A model generated the notes under the pieces. It made no database searches. It was not told where the DNA came from and worked only from the letters and a program-made list of their open reading frames with translations. Position numbers and translations under genes: made by a program. Positions 9,464-20,580 of a DNA stretch of 64,000 bases are shown piece after piece. Position 1 is the first letter of the stretch. Every line of letters starts with the position of its first letter. This DNA comes from Lantana camara (Eukaryota > Streptophyta > Magnoliopsida > Lamiales > Verbenaceae), in NCBI GenBank assembly GCA_037501455.1, contig CM074856.1, positions 98,611,001-98,675,000 on the forward strand. Direction: 5' to 3'.

Positions 9464-12403
9464 TATAACACCCGAGCGTAAGACGTCACATCCCCTACAC
9501 CAGGACCCGACCCATATATGAAACTGATTTCCATATACGTGCCAAATCTTAGCGAACGGGGACATACACACTCACTACGCTAGGCGGGACTAACCCTTAA
9601 CTTACAACCCACAACAACAACAACAAAGAGACATAACAGCGGAAGCAATAATTCATATTCCATATATTGAGCTATATGCTCTATGTACCAACGTCCAATA
9701 TTCAGGTACAATCATTGAGGATGATACAAAACATGTACGCTCCAAGTTCATATACAATATCCAAAAGATCATGAAGTACCAGCATATGAGTGCAAAGGGA
9801 AAAGAAATGCTAGACACTATTCAAGACTCTCCCAGACTCGTATCCCGCCTAGCATCTCTCACCTGTAAAAGAACTGAAACAACTCCGGGTTCAGGCTTGG
9901 ACAGACTGGTGGGTATAGAATAGGGGTAATATCATAATATGTCAAAATTGAAACACATACATGCAAGTTATAATCTCACACGAGGTTTTAGAATAATTTC
10001 CAAAGCGGGAGGATCAAAAGTACAACGAATAGGATTATAACGATCCATTTTCATTCATTAGGTCAATCATGAGCCGGCGAGGGGCTAAATCTCCAACCTT
10101 CACCTTGTGTATCATTATCATTCTTTCATTTGTGATCATGCAAACATTCTTTCGTGCTCATTCATTCGATCATTCATATACTCCTTCTTCCTCCGGTTAG
10201 TGGACGGGATTGCAAGGCCCGAACACTCATTCATTGATGCTAGAGGGGAACATGAATCCCCAAAAGCTCGACTCCCATCTTTCACTAATCTCCTAGTGAC
10301 GTCCGGATTTATCGTAGTTTGGTGAAACTAGCATACATGGATCCCCGTCAGCCCAAGCTTCTCCGGTTCACCAAATACACTAAGTTCCAGGGCCCCCATT
10401 CATTGTGAACATTCAATTCTCGCCAAAACTTTTGTTAGGATTGTAAAAATAAAGGCTTTACGTTTGAAACATTGACTCTCAAAAGACTCCATATACATAT
10501 AATTATATTTTGGCCGAAACTTTTCACATTAGGATATGTGGGGGTTAATATCTTAACTAATAGCAGAAAAACCCACCTGGTAGACAAAAGAACTCGACCA
10601 CGACATTACTACCCGGTTTTGTCTCTCACTGGATCAAGATCTGTGTGACAAAAGGTGTGTGAGACTCAAGTATGACCATGATTGACGCTCGACAATGCAA
10701 TTACATGTTATGGAATGCTTAAAATGCTATAACATGGCTAAATATGATTATGAATGTCATGGAATTCAATTAAATACATAATTGGTCAAGTTTCATTCAA
10801 CATACGGAAAAACCGTATTCGTTCACCTTCATGATTTCATAACTTCCATTCTTGCATTTATATAACTTTCAAAGTCATATATCAATCATAGTACATAGCT
10901 TAATAGATTCACGTTGTATATTTTTCACGAACACGAACGATAAGCCTAATATAAATAATAAAGAGTTTCCCCCAAAGCTGCCAAATCAAATGACACGGTC
11001 GTGTTGCATTTTTCAAAGAGTTGGACACGGCCGTGTCCGAATTTTAGAAAATAATTTTCCCAAGTCTCGATCATGTGACACGACCGTGTTGAGTTTTGAA
11101 AGCATTTGGACATGGCCGTGTCCGATTTTTAGAAAATAATTCTCGTAAGTCGTACGATCAACACGACCGTGTCTATTTCCAGTTCAATGTCGACACGGCC
11201 GTGTCGACCTTTCTTCTCCAGACAAAAAACAGAGCAGAAGCTCTGTTCTGCGAGGGAAAAGCTTTGGCAAAACAGGGCAGCAACAAAGAAGCTCTTAAAT
11301 AGCACTTAGACAAGAAATTTTAACACCAAACTCAAGCAAATCTTACAACTCATTTATATTCATAAGAATTCATGCCCAAAGTTAGCAAAAGATCACCCAA
11401 ACTCAAGCTTTCAATCATGGAGGTTTCAAGCTCCTTTCATGGCAATTCATACAATAATCACGAAACTTTAAACTTAAGAATGTAGGTATGATAGGAAGCT
11501 TACAATAATCATCTTTCTTGCATCAATTCTTAAATTAAACCATGAAAAACCAATAATCAAAATCAAACCCCATAGAAACCATTCATACCCTTATTCAAAC
11601 CATATGAATTCTCAACTTCTAACAAGCTTCTCATGGATGAAAAGATAGAGGAGAAGATGGAGATTGTAAATCATATCTTACCTTGGAAGAAGATGGAAGA
11701 TTGGTAATGCTTGAGCTCAAGGTTTGGTTGATCAAAAACAGAGTTCCTTAGAGCTTCTCTTGCTTCTTGGGAGAGCTGATGATGATCGATGAAAATGGAA
11801 ACAAGGAGAAAGAAATGGAAGAATGCTCTAATATCAAGGTAATATACGGGTCAGATACGGGTCGATCCAAGTCCGGAATGAAAGAAAATGGTTCAAAACA
11901 AGTTATAAGGTCGAGGTTGTTGAAATGCTCATCGTTGAAGGCTCAAACAATGTCGAAAAGGTATAAGGTCACGTTCAAAGGTTAGGGATCATCGAAACAG
12001 ATTCAACGTCGAAGACGAATCTCGATTTCGAGGTCCGAGGCTCAAGATATCACGAAAACTGTTCAGGGTTGCCTATTATTCAAATAGGTCCCTAAACTTT
12101 CAAAAAGTGGCTATTAAGCCCAAAGCTCAATTTTCAATTGAGTCTAAAACTTTCAAATAAGTTGCAATCAAGTCCTCGACATACGGAAATACCATTACAT
12201 GTAATTAACACCAAATTCACGAACTTCACATTTCCGCGAATCCTTTTATGCATTCATAGCTCACATTGGAATTCATATAAAATTTAGACAGGTAATTCAA
12301 ATTATAAACAAGTTTAAACAATTAACCGAAATGTAAAATCACATACTTAAATTAAATACGCACGTAACACTTACTTGCACGTGTGAAAACGCGGGGCGTT
12401 ACA
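9464..12403 (-). repeat. Full-length gypsy LTR (5' LTR of the array element)
   Basis: About 2.94 kb. Sense 5' end TGTAACGCCCCGC at 12403, sense 3' end GTTATA at 9464, next to the PBS. Predicted splice signals in sense: donor AAG|GTAAG at 11681; mini-exon 10577-10640 (acceptor CACACAG, donor CAG|GTGGGT); exon-3 acceptor TTTTACAG at 9863 followed by GCTAGGCGGG. Intron 1 holds six ACACGGCCGTGT-like palindromes (10993-11206). The flanking base block right of it is TTTCC; its partner is outside the window, so the TSD cannot be confirmed. Confidence 0.85.
10993..11206 (-). repeat. Cluster of six GACACGGCCGTGTC-like palindromes
   Basis: Imperfect or perfect palindromes at 10993-11004, 11023-11038 (perfect, GGACACGGCCGTGTCC), 11078-11089, 11108-11123, 11161-11172 and 11191-11206 (perfect, CGACACGGCCGTGTCG). 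They lie in the first predicted intron of the LTR. Function unknown; could be protein binding sites or hairpins. Confidence 0.8.
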
Positions 12404-13070
12404 TTTCCAAGTTTACATACGCTCGTATATATACTTCAAAAACATTTAATCGTATGAAAAAGTCATAAACATATCGTATAAGCACATATCTATTATATAA
12501 ATATAATAGACTAATCGCATGCAGGCTTAAAACTGAGCATAGAGGGTTTTCGGTCTCTTTAACTAAAATAAAAATCCTAAAACCTCACTTTACACCGATG
12601 AGAACGAAAAACATGAGCAAGGAAGTCCCACTACAACCCAAAAGCTGACAGACACTCCCTGGAGAAATCTTGAACGACTAAGCACACAGAACACGAGATT
12701 CAAACTCAAACCACAACCATAAAGACGCACGACCATGCTCACGAATACAAATGATGTAACATAAAATCCACATTTATACAATCAAGTCATTCACGGCATA
12801 TTACAATTCGCCTTACACATTAAGAGATGCATAACTTCTTAAATTCATATCATCAAGTAGAGAATTTAAATCAAGACATTATAATTTAATTCTATCATGC
12901 TCCAAGTCTCGTGAGAATAAAACATAAATTTCTTATCAATTTATTCATAATTACATATTTGCATAATTTACAACATTCTCAACAATTAGCATACTTAAAC
13001 AATTCATTCAAATTAAATACAACGTATCCTTTCATGATTTATTTCTTATGTTTCAAATGATTACACAAGC
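12404..13070 (-). repeat. Degenerate LTR, left visible piece (host of the young gypsy element)
   Basis: AT-rich sequence without ORFs of note. A predicted mini-exon at 12589-12668 (sense TTCAAG|ATTTCTCCAGGG.., donor |GTGAGG) places it in the same LTR superfamily, minus sense. It continues, after removal of the insertions, at 23392 and 27463. Its left end is cut by the array element at 12403. Confidence 0.6.
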
Positions 13071-13075
13071 AATTT
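13071..13075. repeat. Target-site duplication AATTT, left
   Basis: Directly abuts LTR start TGTAACACCC at 13076 and matches 23387-23391. Confidence 0.95.
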
Positions 13076-15879
13076 TGTAACACCCCCAGAGCGAAGGGTG
13101 CCACATCCCCCGCACTAAGGTCTAACACGAGTAGCGAAATGGAAGTCCGCACCCGCATCAGACCATAGCGAACGGGAGACACACAAAACTCACACCCTCG
13201 CTAGGCGGCCTAGACCCTCAAGTACTGCAAGAATTAGAATCAGAGTAGCGGAAGCAATTTATAATTAACATATTTCCCAAGATCACATATACATATCAAA
13301 ATGGGGGAGGGTCAAGTATTCCAAATTCACAAGTTAGCTTACATACAAATGTACAATGCCATCACGGCCAAAAATAATCATAAGAGTAATCATAAGTACG
13401 TAAACCAAAATACAATAGTAAGAGTAGAAGTAAACCACTACGAATGCATGAAGACTCAAGCTAAACCACAAGTAAACTCCAAAAGACACTTGCCGCCTAG
13501 CTTGACTCGGAAGAACCTGCAAACTCAAAAGAAAGGAAAAAGGGGAAAACAACAACGAGGGTTAGTCCTAGCGACTAGTGAGGGGGCTAACTCACACACC
13601 CGATATATATATAGAGCAAAGCATTTAATCAAAACTGAAGAACCCTTGAACCGAGAGTGGGTTTTGCAAGCCAAATTAATTCCCGTGATATATATATATA
13701 TATACATAAAGTAAAAGAAGTCAAAAGGAGAAATTACCAAATTTTAAGTATTTAGAAATCCACTCTCGTTTCACAGATCATACAAAGCTAAACCAACTCG
13801 GCGAGTACGAGTCACACACATTCCAACTTCCGAATACGAAGAACAAAGCAAAGCAAAACAAATCAGAATCCATCCCCAACACCGGTTGATAGAAGGGTTG
13901 ATCGGCCCTAACTATCCACACAAAGAAACGAGACAAGGTTTAATTACTACCTTGAAACCTTCGGCGGTTGCCTCCGCCGGCTCAAGAGAAACACCCTTCC
14001 TCAACCTCCTAAGGTTGGGCGAGACTCTCAAATGGAGGTGTTGATGGAAGAGCTCGGCGACCCCTCGGCCGTCCCGAGATTACCATACCACACTCCGGGG
14101 CCCAAACAGATCACGAAAGTCACACAGACAAATCTTAAAGCTTATCTTTCAAAGCCACATCTCGCTTACACACACACACTTGCTCAAAACTAAACCTTTG
14201 TAAACGAAAGCAAAATAGCTTATATACTTATACAAACGTTTTCAACTCTTATAACAAATGGGATAAATCCCGCAACTTAAGTATCATACACTTATTTACC
14301 ATATATTATACATATCCACATGCGAGGTTTCAAATCAAATAGGGTTGTAGGTCGAGTAACTAAAAGAACAAAACCTCACCTTAGCAACGAACGAAGTGGA
14401 GTCAAAAGAGGAAACCAGACACCTACGGAGCAAGCTCGTCCTCTACAGGAAGATCCTCTGAACAAGACAAACAACAAAGGAACACTCTTAGACTCAATAT
14501 GAACCACATTGACGCTCGGTACATGAATATGCATGCTTATGATGCAAATGATATGAAATGTATTCACATTAAGGCCAATTACAAGCAAATAATTCATATA
14601 AGAGCATATATCATAAACGAGGCAAGAATAATCAACAAGAAACAACGGAAAGGAAACAAACGAACGAAACTAGAGTTCCTAGGTGACACGCCCGTGTCAC
14701 CGAAACAAGGCAAGCCGAGACACGCCCGTGTCTCGGTACAGAAAAGCGAAAACGAACTTAAAAGGTGACACGCCCGTGTCACCTACGAAGGGCAAACCGT
14801 GACACGCCCGTGTCACGGTACAGAAAACACACAGACGGCACTACAGTAACTAAGCAACTCCAAAACCAAAGCCAAACACTCATGCTCCAACTACCAAGCA
14901 AGGAAAAGCAATAAATGCTAGGAAACAAGTCCTAGAAGCATAAAAACAACAACAAAAATCAAGAAAACAAGAAAAGAGCAAGAATCAAACAAATTCTCCA
15001 AACATCAACTATTCACATGCTATCCAAAACTCATGAATCAACCATGGGGGAGAGCTAAAAATCACATAAAAGAGAGAAGGAGGAGTGAAGATAACAACCA
15101 TGGACTTACCTTACAATTTGGAGAAGCTTAGAAGTTGATTTGAGCTCAAAATCAAAGATATGGCCAAAAGGTTTTCCTCCTTCTTCCTTCTTGCTTAGCT
15201 GATCGGTATAGAGGGGAGAGAGAGAGAATGGATCGGTTTTGGGGGGGGGGGGGGGGTTTAGGGGCTGAAATGGTTAGCTAACTCTAGTATAACCCAAGGT
15301 TTAGGCTTAGATAAGGTTTAAGTGGGGTCCACCAAGTCTCATGAGGTCAAAAGATGTCTCTCAAGCATAAGGGGCTCGTTACGGTTGAAATACGGAGGTC
15401 TTAACGAGCTTAGAAAAATATGGGGCTTGTCCCATCGAACCCGAATCGTCGAAACGAGTTCAATGGAGGTGACGGAATTCGAATCCGAATTCCCGAGCTC
15501 AAGATACGCGTCTCGGAACCCAAGGTGCGCTAAGTGCTCTTTAGCCTCCTTTAGGTCCCGTCTCCAAAACGAACTTCAAAAAGGCAAGCAAAACAAATAC
15601 CAAAACATATAACGAGCACATAAACGAGTCCATAAAGCATATAATTAACACATATCACGAATTCACAAAATTAGAATTAAATACGAACCCGAAACGAATA
15701 AAATACCAAACAAGAAATGTTAAACGTTCAAGGGTAATCAAATTCATATTACAGCAAATAGGTTCAAATAACTTCAATTAATCCACGTTGACAATTAATA
15801 TCACATAATCACTTAAAGAACTAGTTAAATAGCGCACATAAGAGGTTACCTGAAAAGTCTGATCAGTCGGGATGTTACA
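13076..15879 (-). repeat. 3' LTR of the young gypsy element
   Basis: Plus view TGTAACACCCCC to GGGATGTTACA. Predicted splice signals in sense: donor TAAG|GTAAGT at 15109, mini-exon 14380-14457 (acceptor CTTGTTCAG, donor CTAAG|GTGAGG), exon-3 acceptor TTTGCAG at 13517 followed by GCTAGGCGG. The longest ORFs inside (for example 13301-13714) occur equally in the other LTR and match no family I recognise, so they are treated as chance frames. Confidence 0.95.
14682..14818 (-). repeat. Four covarying hairpins (ACACG-CC-CGTGT core) in 3' LTR
   Basis: Arms of 9-10 bp around a 2-nt spacer CC at 14682-14701, 14715-14736, 14763-14784 and 14797-14818. Arms are GGTGACACG, CCGAGACACG, AGGTGACACG and CCGTGACACG, each with its exact complement on the other side. 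The flanking arm bases differ in pairs, which preserves pairing. All lie in predicted intron 1. Confidence 0.9.
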
Positions 15880-15893
15880 ACCCTCCCTCCTTC
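15880..15893 (-). other. Polypurine tract of the young gypsy element
   Basis: Sense GAAGGAGGGAGGGT immediately before the 3' LTR; the expected primer for plus-strand DNA synthesis. Confidence 0.85.
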
Positions 15894-15907
15894 AAAAGGA
15901 CCTGTCC

Positions 15908-18900
15908 TCAGGTCCGAGGCGAGGTCTTGAAAAGATCCGGATACAACTGTTTCATCTTATCCTCGGTCTCCCAAGTAGCTTCTTCGGATTCTTGATCACG
16001 CCACAAGACTTTCACAAGAGGGATCTGTCTATTCCTCAACTCTTGCATCTTCCGATCCAGCACCTGAACTGGATACTTCTTAAAAGTCAAATCCGGCTCT
16101 AACTGAACTTTCTCAACTGGAAGAATAGACGACTCATCGGGGTAATGTTTCCGAAGCTGCGAGACATGGAATACATTGTGAATCCCGGTCAAACTCGGCG
16201 GTAAATCAAGTCTGTAAGCCACTTCCCCAACTCGATCAAGGATCTCAAAGGGGCCTAAGTAGCGTGGGTTAAGCTTCCCGCCTTTACCAATCCGAGCATA
16301 CCCTTTTCTAGGAGATGCCTTTAAAAAGACCTTATCTCCCTTCTCAAACTCTAAGGGTCGTCTTCTCTTATCTGCATAACTCTTCTGTCGGTCTTGAGCC
16401 ACTTTCAACCTCTGTTTAATCACTTTCACCCTCTCGATGGTATCCTGAATTTCCTTAGGTTTCTTAGCCCTTTCGAGCTTTCCATCTTTAGTCCATCTCC
16501 ACTCATCAATATCCCAAAAGAGAGGGGATCGGCACTTTCTTCCATACAAAGCCTCATACGGTGCCATGCCAATAGAAGACTGAAAGCTGTTGTTGTAGGC
16601 ATACTCAATTAAATCCAACTGTTCATCCCACGAATTCGGATAATCCAAGGCACAAGCACGAAGCATGTCCTCGAGATACCTTATTAGCCTTTCTGACTGA
16701 CCATCCGTCTGTGGGTGAAATGCAGTACTGAAGTGGAGCTTCGTCCCCAAACATTTCTGCAATTCCTGCCAAAAACTGGACGTAAACCGAGGATCTCTAT
16801 CTGAAACAATGCTAACCGGGCAACCATGTAATCGGACAATCTCTTTCCGATACAACCGGGCCAACTTAGGAACCTTGTCAGACATCTTCACTTTAAGAAA
16901 GTGCGCGGATTTCGTCAACCGATCAATAATCACCCAAATCCCATCGGAACCTCCTTTGGTCCTTGGCAAGCCGGACACGAAGTCCATTGTCACTTGCTCC
17001 CACTTCCACTCGGGTATTGGAAGTGGTTGGAGAGTTCCTCCCGGTTTCTGGTGTTCTGCTTTCACCACCTGGCATGTTTGACATCTTCTAACATAGTTAG
17101 CAACGTCTCTCTTCATGCCGTTCCACCAGTATAAAGTCCTTAGATCCTTGTACATTTTGGTGGTACCGGGATGTACTGCATACGCTGACTTGTGACCCTC
17201 ATCAAGTACCAACTGCTTAAATCCTTTAGGGACACAAACCCGAGCCTTAAATCGAAACAATCCCGAATCATCAAATCCAAACTTGGTTTCAGGATCAATC
17301 CTTGACTTAGTTACTAATTTCTGAATCTCCGGATCCACAGATTGAGCTTCTATCAATCTCTGCTTCAAAACCGGTTGAACCGAAATATTAGCCAATCGAG
17401 CCTCTGAAACCAGAACCACTGAACCCTGTCTACTAGAACCTGCTTCCAAACCTGAAACATTCACTTTCCTACTCAAAGCATCCGCCACCACGTTGGCTTT
17501 ACCCGGATGGTACTGAATCTTACAATCATAGTCCTCGAGTGTCTCCATCCATCTCCTCTGTCTCACGTTCAAATCCTTCTGGGTAAACAGATACTTGAGA
17601 CTCTGGTGGTCGGTGAACACTTCAAAAGTAACTCCATAAAGGTAATGCCGCCATTTCATCAAAGCAAATACCACTGCGGCGAGTTCCAAGTCATGAGTGG
17701 GATAGTTCTTCTCATGATCCTTTAACTTCCTTGAGGCGTAGGCTACAACCTTACCATTCTGCATTAACACACAACCGAGACCTTCCTTCGAAGCATCGGT
17801 ATAAACTGAGTAGCCTTCCGAACCTTCGGGTAGGGTTAAAACCGGGGCAGTAGTCAACCTCTCCTTAAGGGTTTGGAAACTCTTCTCACACGCCTCATCC
17901 CACTCGAATTTCACCTCTTTCTTAGTTAACCGGGTCAACGGGGAAGCAATCCTCGAGAAATCTTTCACAAAGCGCCTATAGTACCCTGCCAACCCGAGAA
18001 AACTTCTAACTTCCGAGGCATTTTTCGGTGGTTTCCAAAACATCACCGTTTCAATCTTCGCAGGGTCCACTTCTATACCATTCCCCGAAATGAAGTGACC
18101 CAAAAAGGAAACTCGATCCAACCAAAACTCGCACTTACTGAACTTGGCGAACAATCTGTGCTCCCGAAGTGTAGACAAAACAATGCTTAAATGCCGCGCG
18201 TGCTCTTCTTCGGACCTCGAATACACCAGAATATCATCTATAAAGATGACCACGAATTTATCGAGGTAAGGCCGGAATATTCGGTGCATCATATCCATAA
18301 ACGCGGCTGGGGCATTGGTAAGACCAAAAGGCATGACCACAAACTCAAAATGCCCATATCTCGTGTTGAAACCCGTCTTCGGTATATCTCCCTCCCGGAT
18401 ACGCAACTGGTAATACCCTTGCCTTAAGTCCAACTTGGAATAAACCCTCGAACCTTGCAGGAGGTCGAACAACTCTTCAATGTGAGGGAGCGGGTATTTG
18501 TTCTTAACCGTTAACCGGTTCAGCTCACGGTAGTCAATACACATTCGCAAAGTCCCGTCTTTCTTCTTTACAAACAGGACCGGAGCACCCCACGGAGAAG
18601 TGCTCGGGCGAATGTAACCACACTCTAAGAGCTCGTCCAATTGCGTCTTCAACTCCTTCAACTCGGCTGGAGCCATCCTATAGGGAGATTTCGCATACGG
18701 TTCTGCTCCGGGATAGAGATCTATCACAAACTCGACGTCCCGATCCGGAGGTAAAGATCCCAAATTCTCCGGAAACACATCGGGGAATTCCTTCACGATC
18801 TCCGTCTCTTCGAGCTTGGCCTGATCCTTTGGCTTATTCAAAAGATAGGCCACATAGCCCGTCGCACCGTCCCGGAACAATCTACTTGCTTCCATGAAGG

Positions 18901-20371
18901 AAATAAACGGGCAGATCTTCAACCTCTGACCCGCAAAGACCGTAGAACCCAAAGTCACCCTCTTAGCAAAACAATCCATCATGGCTCGGTAACGGTACAA
19001 CCAGTCCATTCCCAGAATTACCCCATACTTCTTGATAGGCATCTTGATCAGATCTGCCGGATACTCATGATCTTCCACAACCACCGGACAACCACGGTAA
19101 ACACAGTTCGTAGACAAAGTAGCACCAAGGGGAGAAGAAACAATAAAGGAATCATCTAGACAAGCAACAGGCAATGGAAGAGTAGCAACAAGCCGGGAAG
19201 CAATAAATGAATGCGTTGCTCCCGGATCAAACAATGCATGCAATGGAATGCCATGAATGTAGATGGTACCTTCAACAACGGCATTGGCATCCACCTCTAC
19301 ATTTTCTTCCTCGCCGTCCAAAGCATAAGCTCTCGCCTGGATCGGTGCCCTCGGAGGCATCACATTCAACGGCGAAGGAACTCGAGGCTGAGGTGCTCTC
19401 ACTTGAGGACAAGTACTGATCATATGGCCGGGTTCTCCACATTTATAACATCTTCTCAATTTCTTCCGACAATTCTCCTCGGTGTGATTGGGACCCTTAC
19501 AATAGCCACATTGAATCGGAGCCGGTAAAGCTGGTACCGCGGGGACCGAAGGTCGAGCTTTCTTAACTGAAGTGGTAGAACCTTGGGTTCTGACAACCGG
19601 AGGCCCACCAGAGAATGCAGGCCTCTTCCCCAAATTTGAACTCGAACCTTGGCCCGAAGAGTAAGTCGGCCTCAATCTTGTATTGTTAGCTTCCACTTTG
19701 ATCGCTTTCCTCGTAGCCTTCTCCCACGTATCCACAGTAGCCGCCTTAAGAGCACTCTGAATATCATATCTCAAACCATGAATAAAATTCCGTGCCTTCT
19801 GGGTGTCATCATTGGTGATGTGCGGGGCATACGGTGCAAGTCTCTCAAATTCCGTGATATACTCTTCAACCGAACGGTTCCCTTGTCTCAGTTCTGTAAA
19901 TTGTTGTAGTCTCCTCTCGCGAGCACTTGGAGGAACATACTTGTGACGAAATTCTCTCACGAAGCTTTCCCAATCAAACTCTTCTCCACTCCTTTCCAAT
20001 CGGGCTCTTGTAGCTTTGAGCCAATTGGATGCGGGACCTTGAACAAACCGGGCCGTGCAAACAGCTTTCTCATGCGAAGGAGCGGGGCAAATTTCCCAAA
20101 TTCCCGCAACTTCTGACAACCACTCCTCAGCTTGGATGTCATCTCCTCCATACCACTTAGGCGGATTGTTGTTTCTGAACTCCTTAAAGGCCGGAGTTAC
20201 TTGCCCACCTTGTCCTTCCCAATGTGGATTATTCCTTTGGTTTTGTTGAAGCTGGTTCAGAAGGGCCTGCACAATATTCTCAGCATTCATCGGAGGAGGT
20301 GGAGGTGCTTGTGGAGGGGGTTGATTGAGATCAGGAGTCTGCTCCCTATCTGCTCTCCTTCTTGGAGGCAT
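15908..20371 (-). CDS. Gag-pol polyprotein of Ty3/gypsy chromovirus, intact
   Basis: 1,487 codons, no stop. I start at 20371 ([10 protein letters not shown]), which matches the array gag start MPPKR; the frame is open 12 codons further up. Gag core about 70-225; CCHC knuckles C288-C301 and C308-C321. Protease around D382, but with the triplet Asp-Pro-Gly where D-S/T-G is usual. Reverse transcriptase about 560-760 with FIDD at 710-713. RNase H with D859, E896, D921 and D964. Integrase zinc finger H1060, H1067, C1097, C1100; catalytic D1130, D1191, E1227 with the expected 35-residue D-E gap. GPF/Y-like module at 1373; chromodomain-like tail 1433-1480 ([14 protein letters not shown]), thought to steer insertion to heterochromatin. 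The domain order PR-RT-RH-IN is that of Ty3/gypsy. Only the protease triplet raises doubt about activity. Confidence 0.95.
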   Translation of the reverse strand: MPPRRRADREQTPDLNQPPPQAPPPPPMNAENIVQALLNQLQQNQRNNPHWEGQGGQVTPAFKEFRNNNPPKWYGGDDIQAEEWLSEVAGIWEICPAPSHEKAVCTARFVQGPASNWLKATRARLERSGEEFDWESFVREFRHKYVPPSARERRLQQFTELRQGNRSVEEYITEFERLAPYAPHITNDDTQKARNFIHGLRYDIQSALKAATVDTWEKATRKAIKVEANNTRLRPTYSSGQGSSSNLGKRPAFSGGPPVVRTQGSTTSVKKARPSVPAVPALPAPIQCGYCKGPNHTEENCRKKLRRCYKCGEPGHMISTCPQVRAPQPRVPSPLNVMPPRAPIQARAYALDGEEENVEVDANAVVEGTIYIHGIPLHALFDPGATHSFIASRLVATLPLPVACLDDSFIVSSPLGATLSTNCVYRGCPVVVEDHEYPADLIKMPIKKYGVILGMDWLYRYRAMMDCFAKRVTLGSTVFAGQRLKICPFISFMEASRLFRDGATGYVAYLLNKPKDQAKLEETEIVKEFPDVFPENLGSLPPDRDVEFVIDLYPGAEPYAKSPYRMAPAELKELKTQLDELLECGYIRPSTSPWGAPVLFVKKKDGTLRMCIDYRELNRLTVKNKYPLPHIEELFDLLQGSRVYSKLDLRQGYYQLRIREGDIPKTGFNTRYGHFEFVVMPFGLTNAPAAFMDMMHRIFRPYLDKFVVIFIDDILVYSRSEEEHARHLSIVLSTLREHRLFAKFSKCEFWLDRVSFLGHFISGNGIEVDPAKIETVMFWKPPKNASEVRSFLGLAGYYRRFVKDFSRIASPLTRLTKKEVKFEWDEACEKSFQTLKERLTTAPVLTLPEGSEGYSVYTDASKEGLGCVLMQNGKVVAYASRKLKDHEKNYPTHDLELAAVVFALMKWRHYLYGVTFEVFTDHQSLKYLFTQKDLNVRQRRWMETLEDYDCKIQYHPGKANVVADALSRKVNVSGLEAGSSRQGSVVLVSEARLANISVQPVLKQRLIEAQSVDPEIQKLVTKSRIDPETKFGFDDSGLFRFKARVCVPKGFKQLVLDEGHKSAYAVHPGTTKMYKDLRTLYWWNGMKRDVANYVRRCQTCQVVKAEHQKPGGTLQPLPIPEWKWEQVTMDFVSGLPRTKGGSDGIWVIIDRLTKSAHFLKVKMSDKVPKLARLYRKEIVRLHGCPVSIVSDRDPRFTSSFWQELQKCLGTKLHFSTAFHPQTDGQSERLIRYLEDMLRACALDYPNSWDEQLDLIEYAYNNSFQSSIGMAPYEALYGRKCRSPLFWDIDEWRWTKDGKLERAKKPKEIQDTIERVKVIKQRLKVAQDRQKSYADKRRRPLEFEKGDKVFLKASPRKGYARIGKGGKLNPRYLGPFEILDRVGEVAYRLDLPPSLTGIHNVFHVSQLRKHYPDESSILPVEKVQLEPDLTFKKYPVQVLDRKMQELRNRQIPLVKVLWRDQESEEATWETEDKMKQLYPDLFKTSPRT

Positions 20372-20560
20372 CCTGAAAATCCACAAATCAAGAAGATATC
20401 GATGCATGGGGTTTAGTTCATGATCATGAAGTCAATTATCACAAATTTAAACAAATAAGTCACGTAGAGATGTGGATGAATGCAAATAATCACAAAGTCC
20501 TATACCGAACGACTTAGACAGACTCAACACGACTCCAGAGCTCTGGTTTTGCAACCGAGA
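20372..20560 (-). other. 5' leader of the young gypsy element
   Basis: About 190 nt between PBS and gag start. It shares a block (sense GTCGTGTTGAG and GTCGTTCGG) with the array leader, and carries the PBS-side hairpin at 20537-20565. No other gene seen. Confidence 0.7.
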
Positions 20561-20565
20561 GCTCT
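20537..20565 (-). promoter_or_regulatory. PBS-adjacent hairpin with GNRA-type loop
   Basis: Sense arms AGAGCTCT (20558-20565) and AGAGCTCT (20537-20544) enclose GGTT-GCAA-AACC. The outer arm overlaps the last nucleotides of the PBS. The same design with compensated bases occurs at each array PBS. Confidence 0.65.
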
Positions 20566-20572
20566 GATACCA
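20561..20572 (-). other. Primer binding site of the young gypsy element
   Basis: Sense TGGTATCAGAGC (tRNA-iMet), 8 nt from the 5' LTR end at 20581. Confidence 0.95.
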
Positions 20573-20580
20573 CGCCAGGA

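Noticed and set aside
13301..13714. 137-codon frame repeated at 20806-21219
   Set aside because: It lies in both LTRs, antisense to the element, with low-complexity end and no recognisable domain. Its duplication only reflects LTR duplication.
14682..14818. Regularly spaced palindromic repeats suggesting a CRISPR array
   Set aside because: Spacing is irregular, arms vary, no cas genes, and the sequence lies inside an LTR of a eukaryotic retrotransposon.
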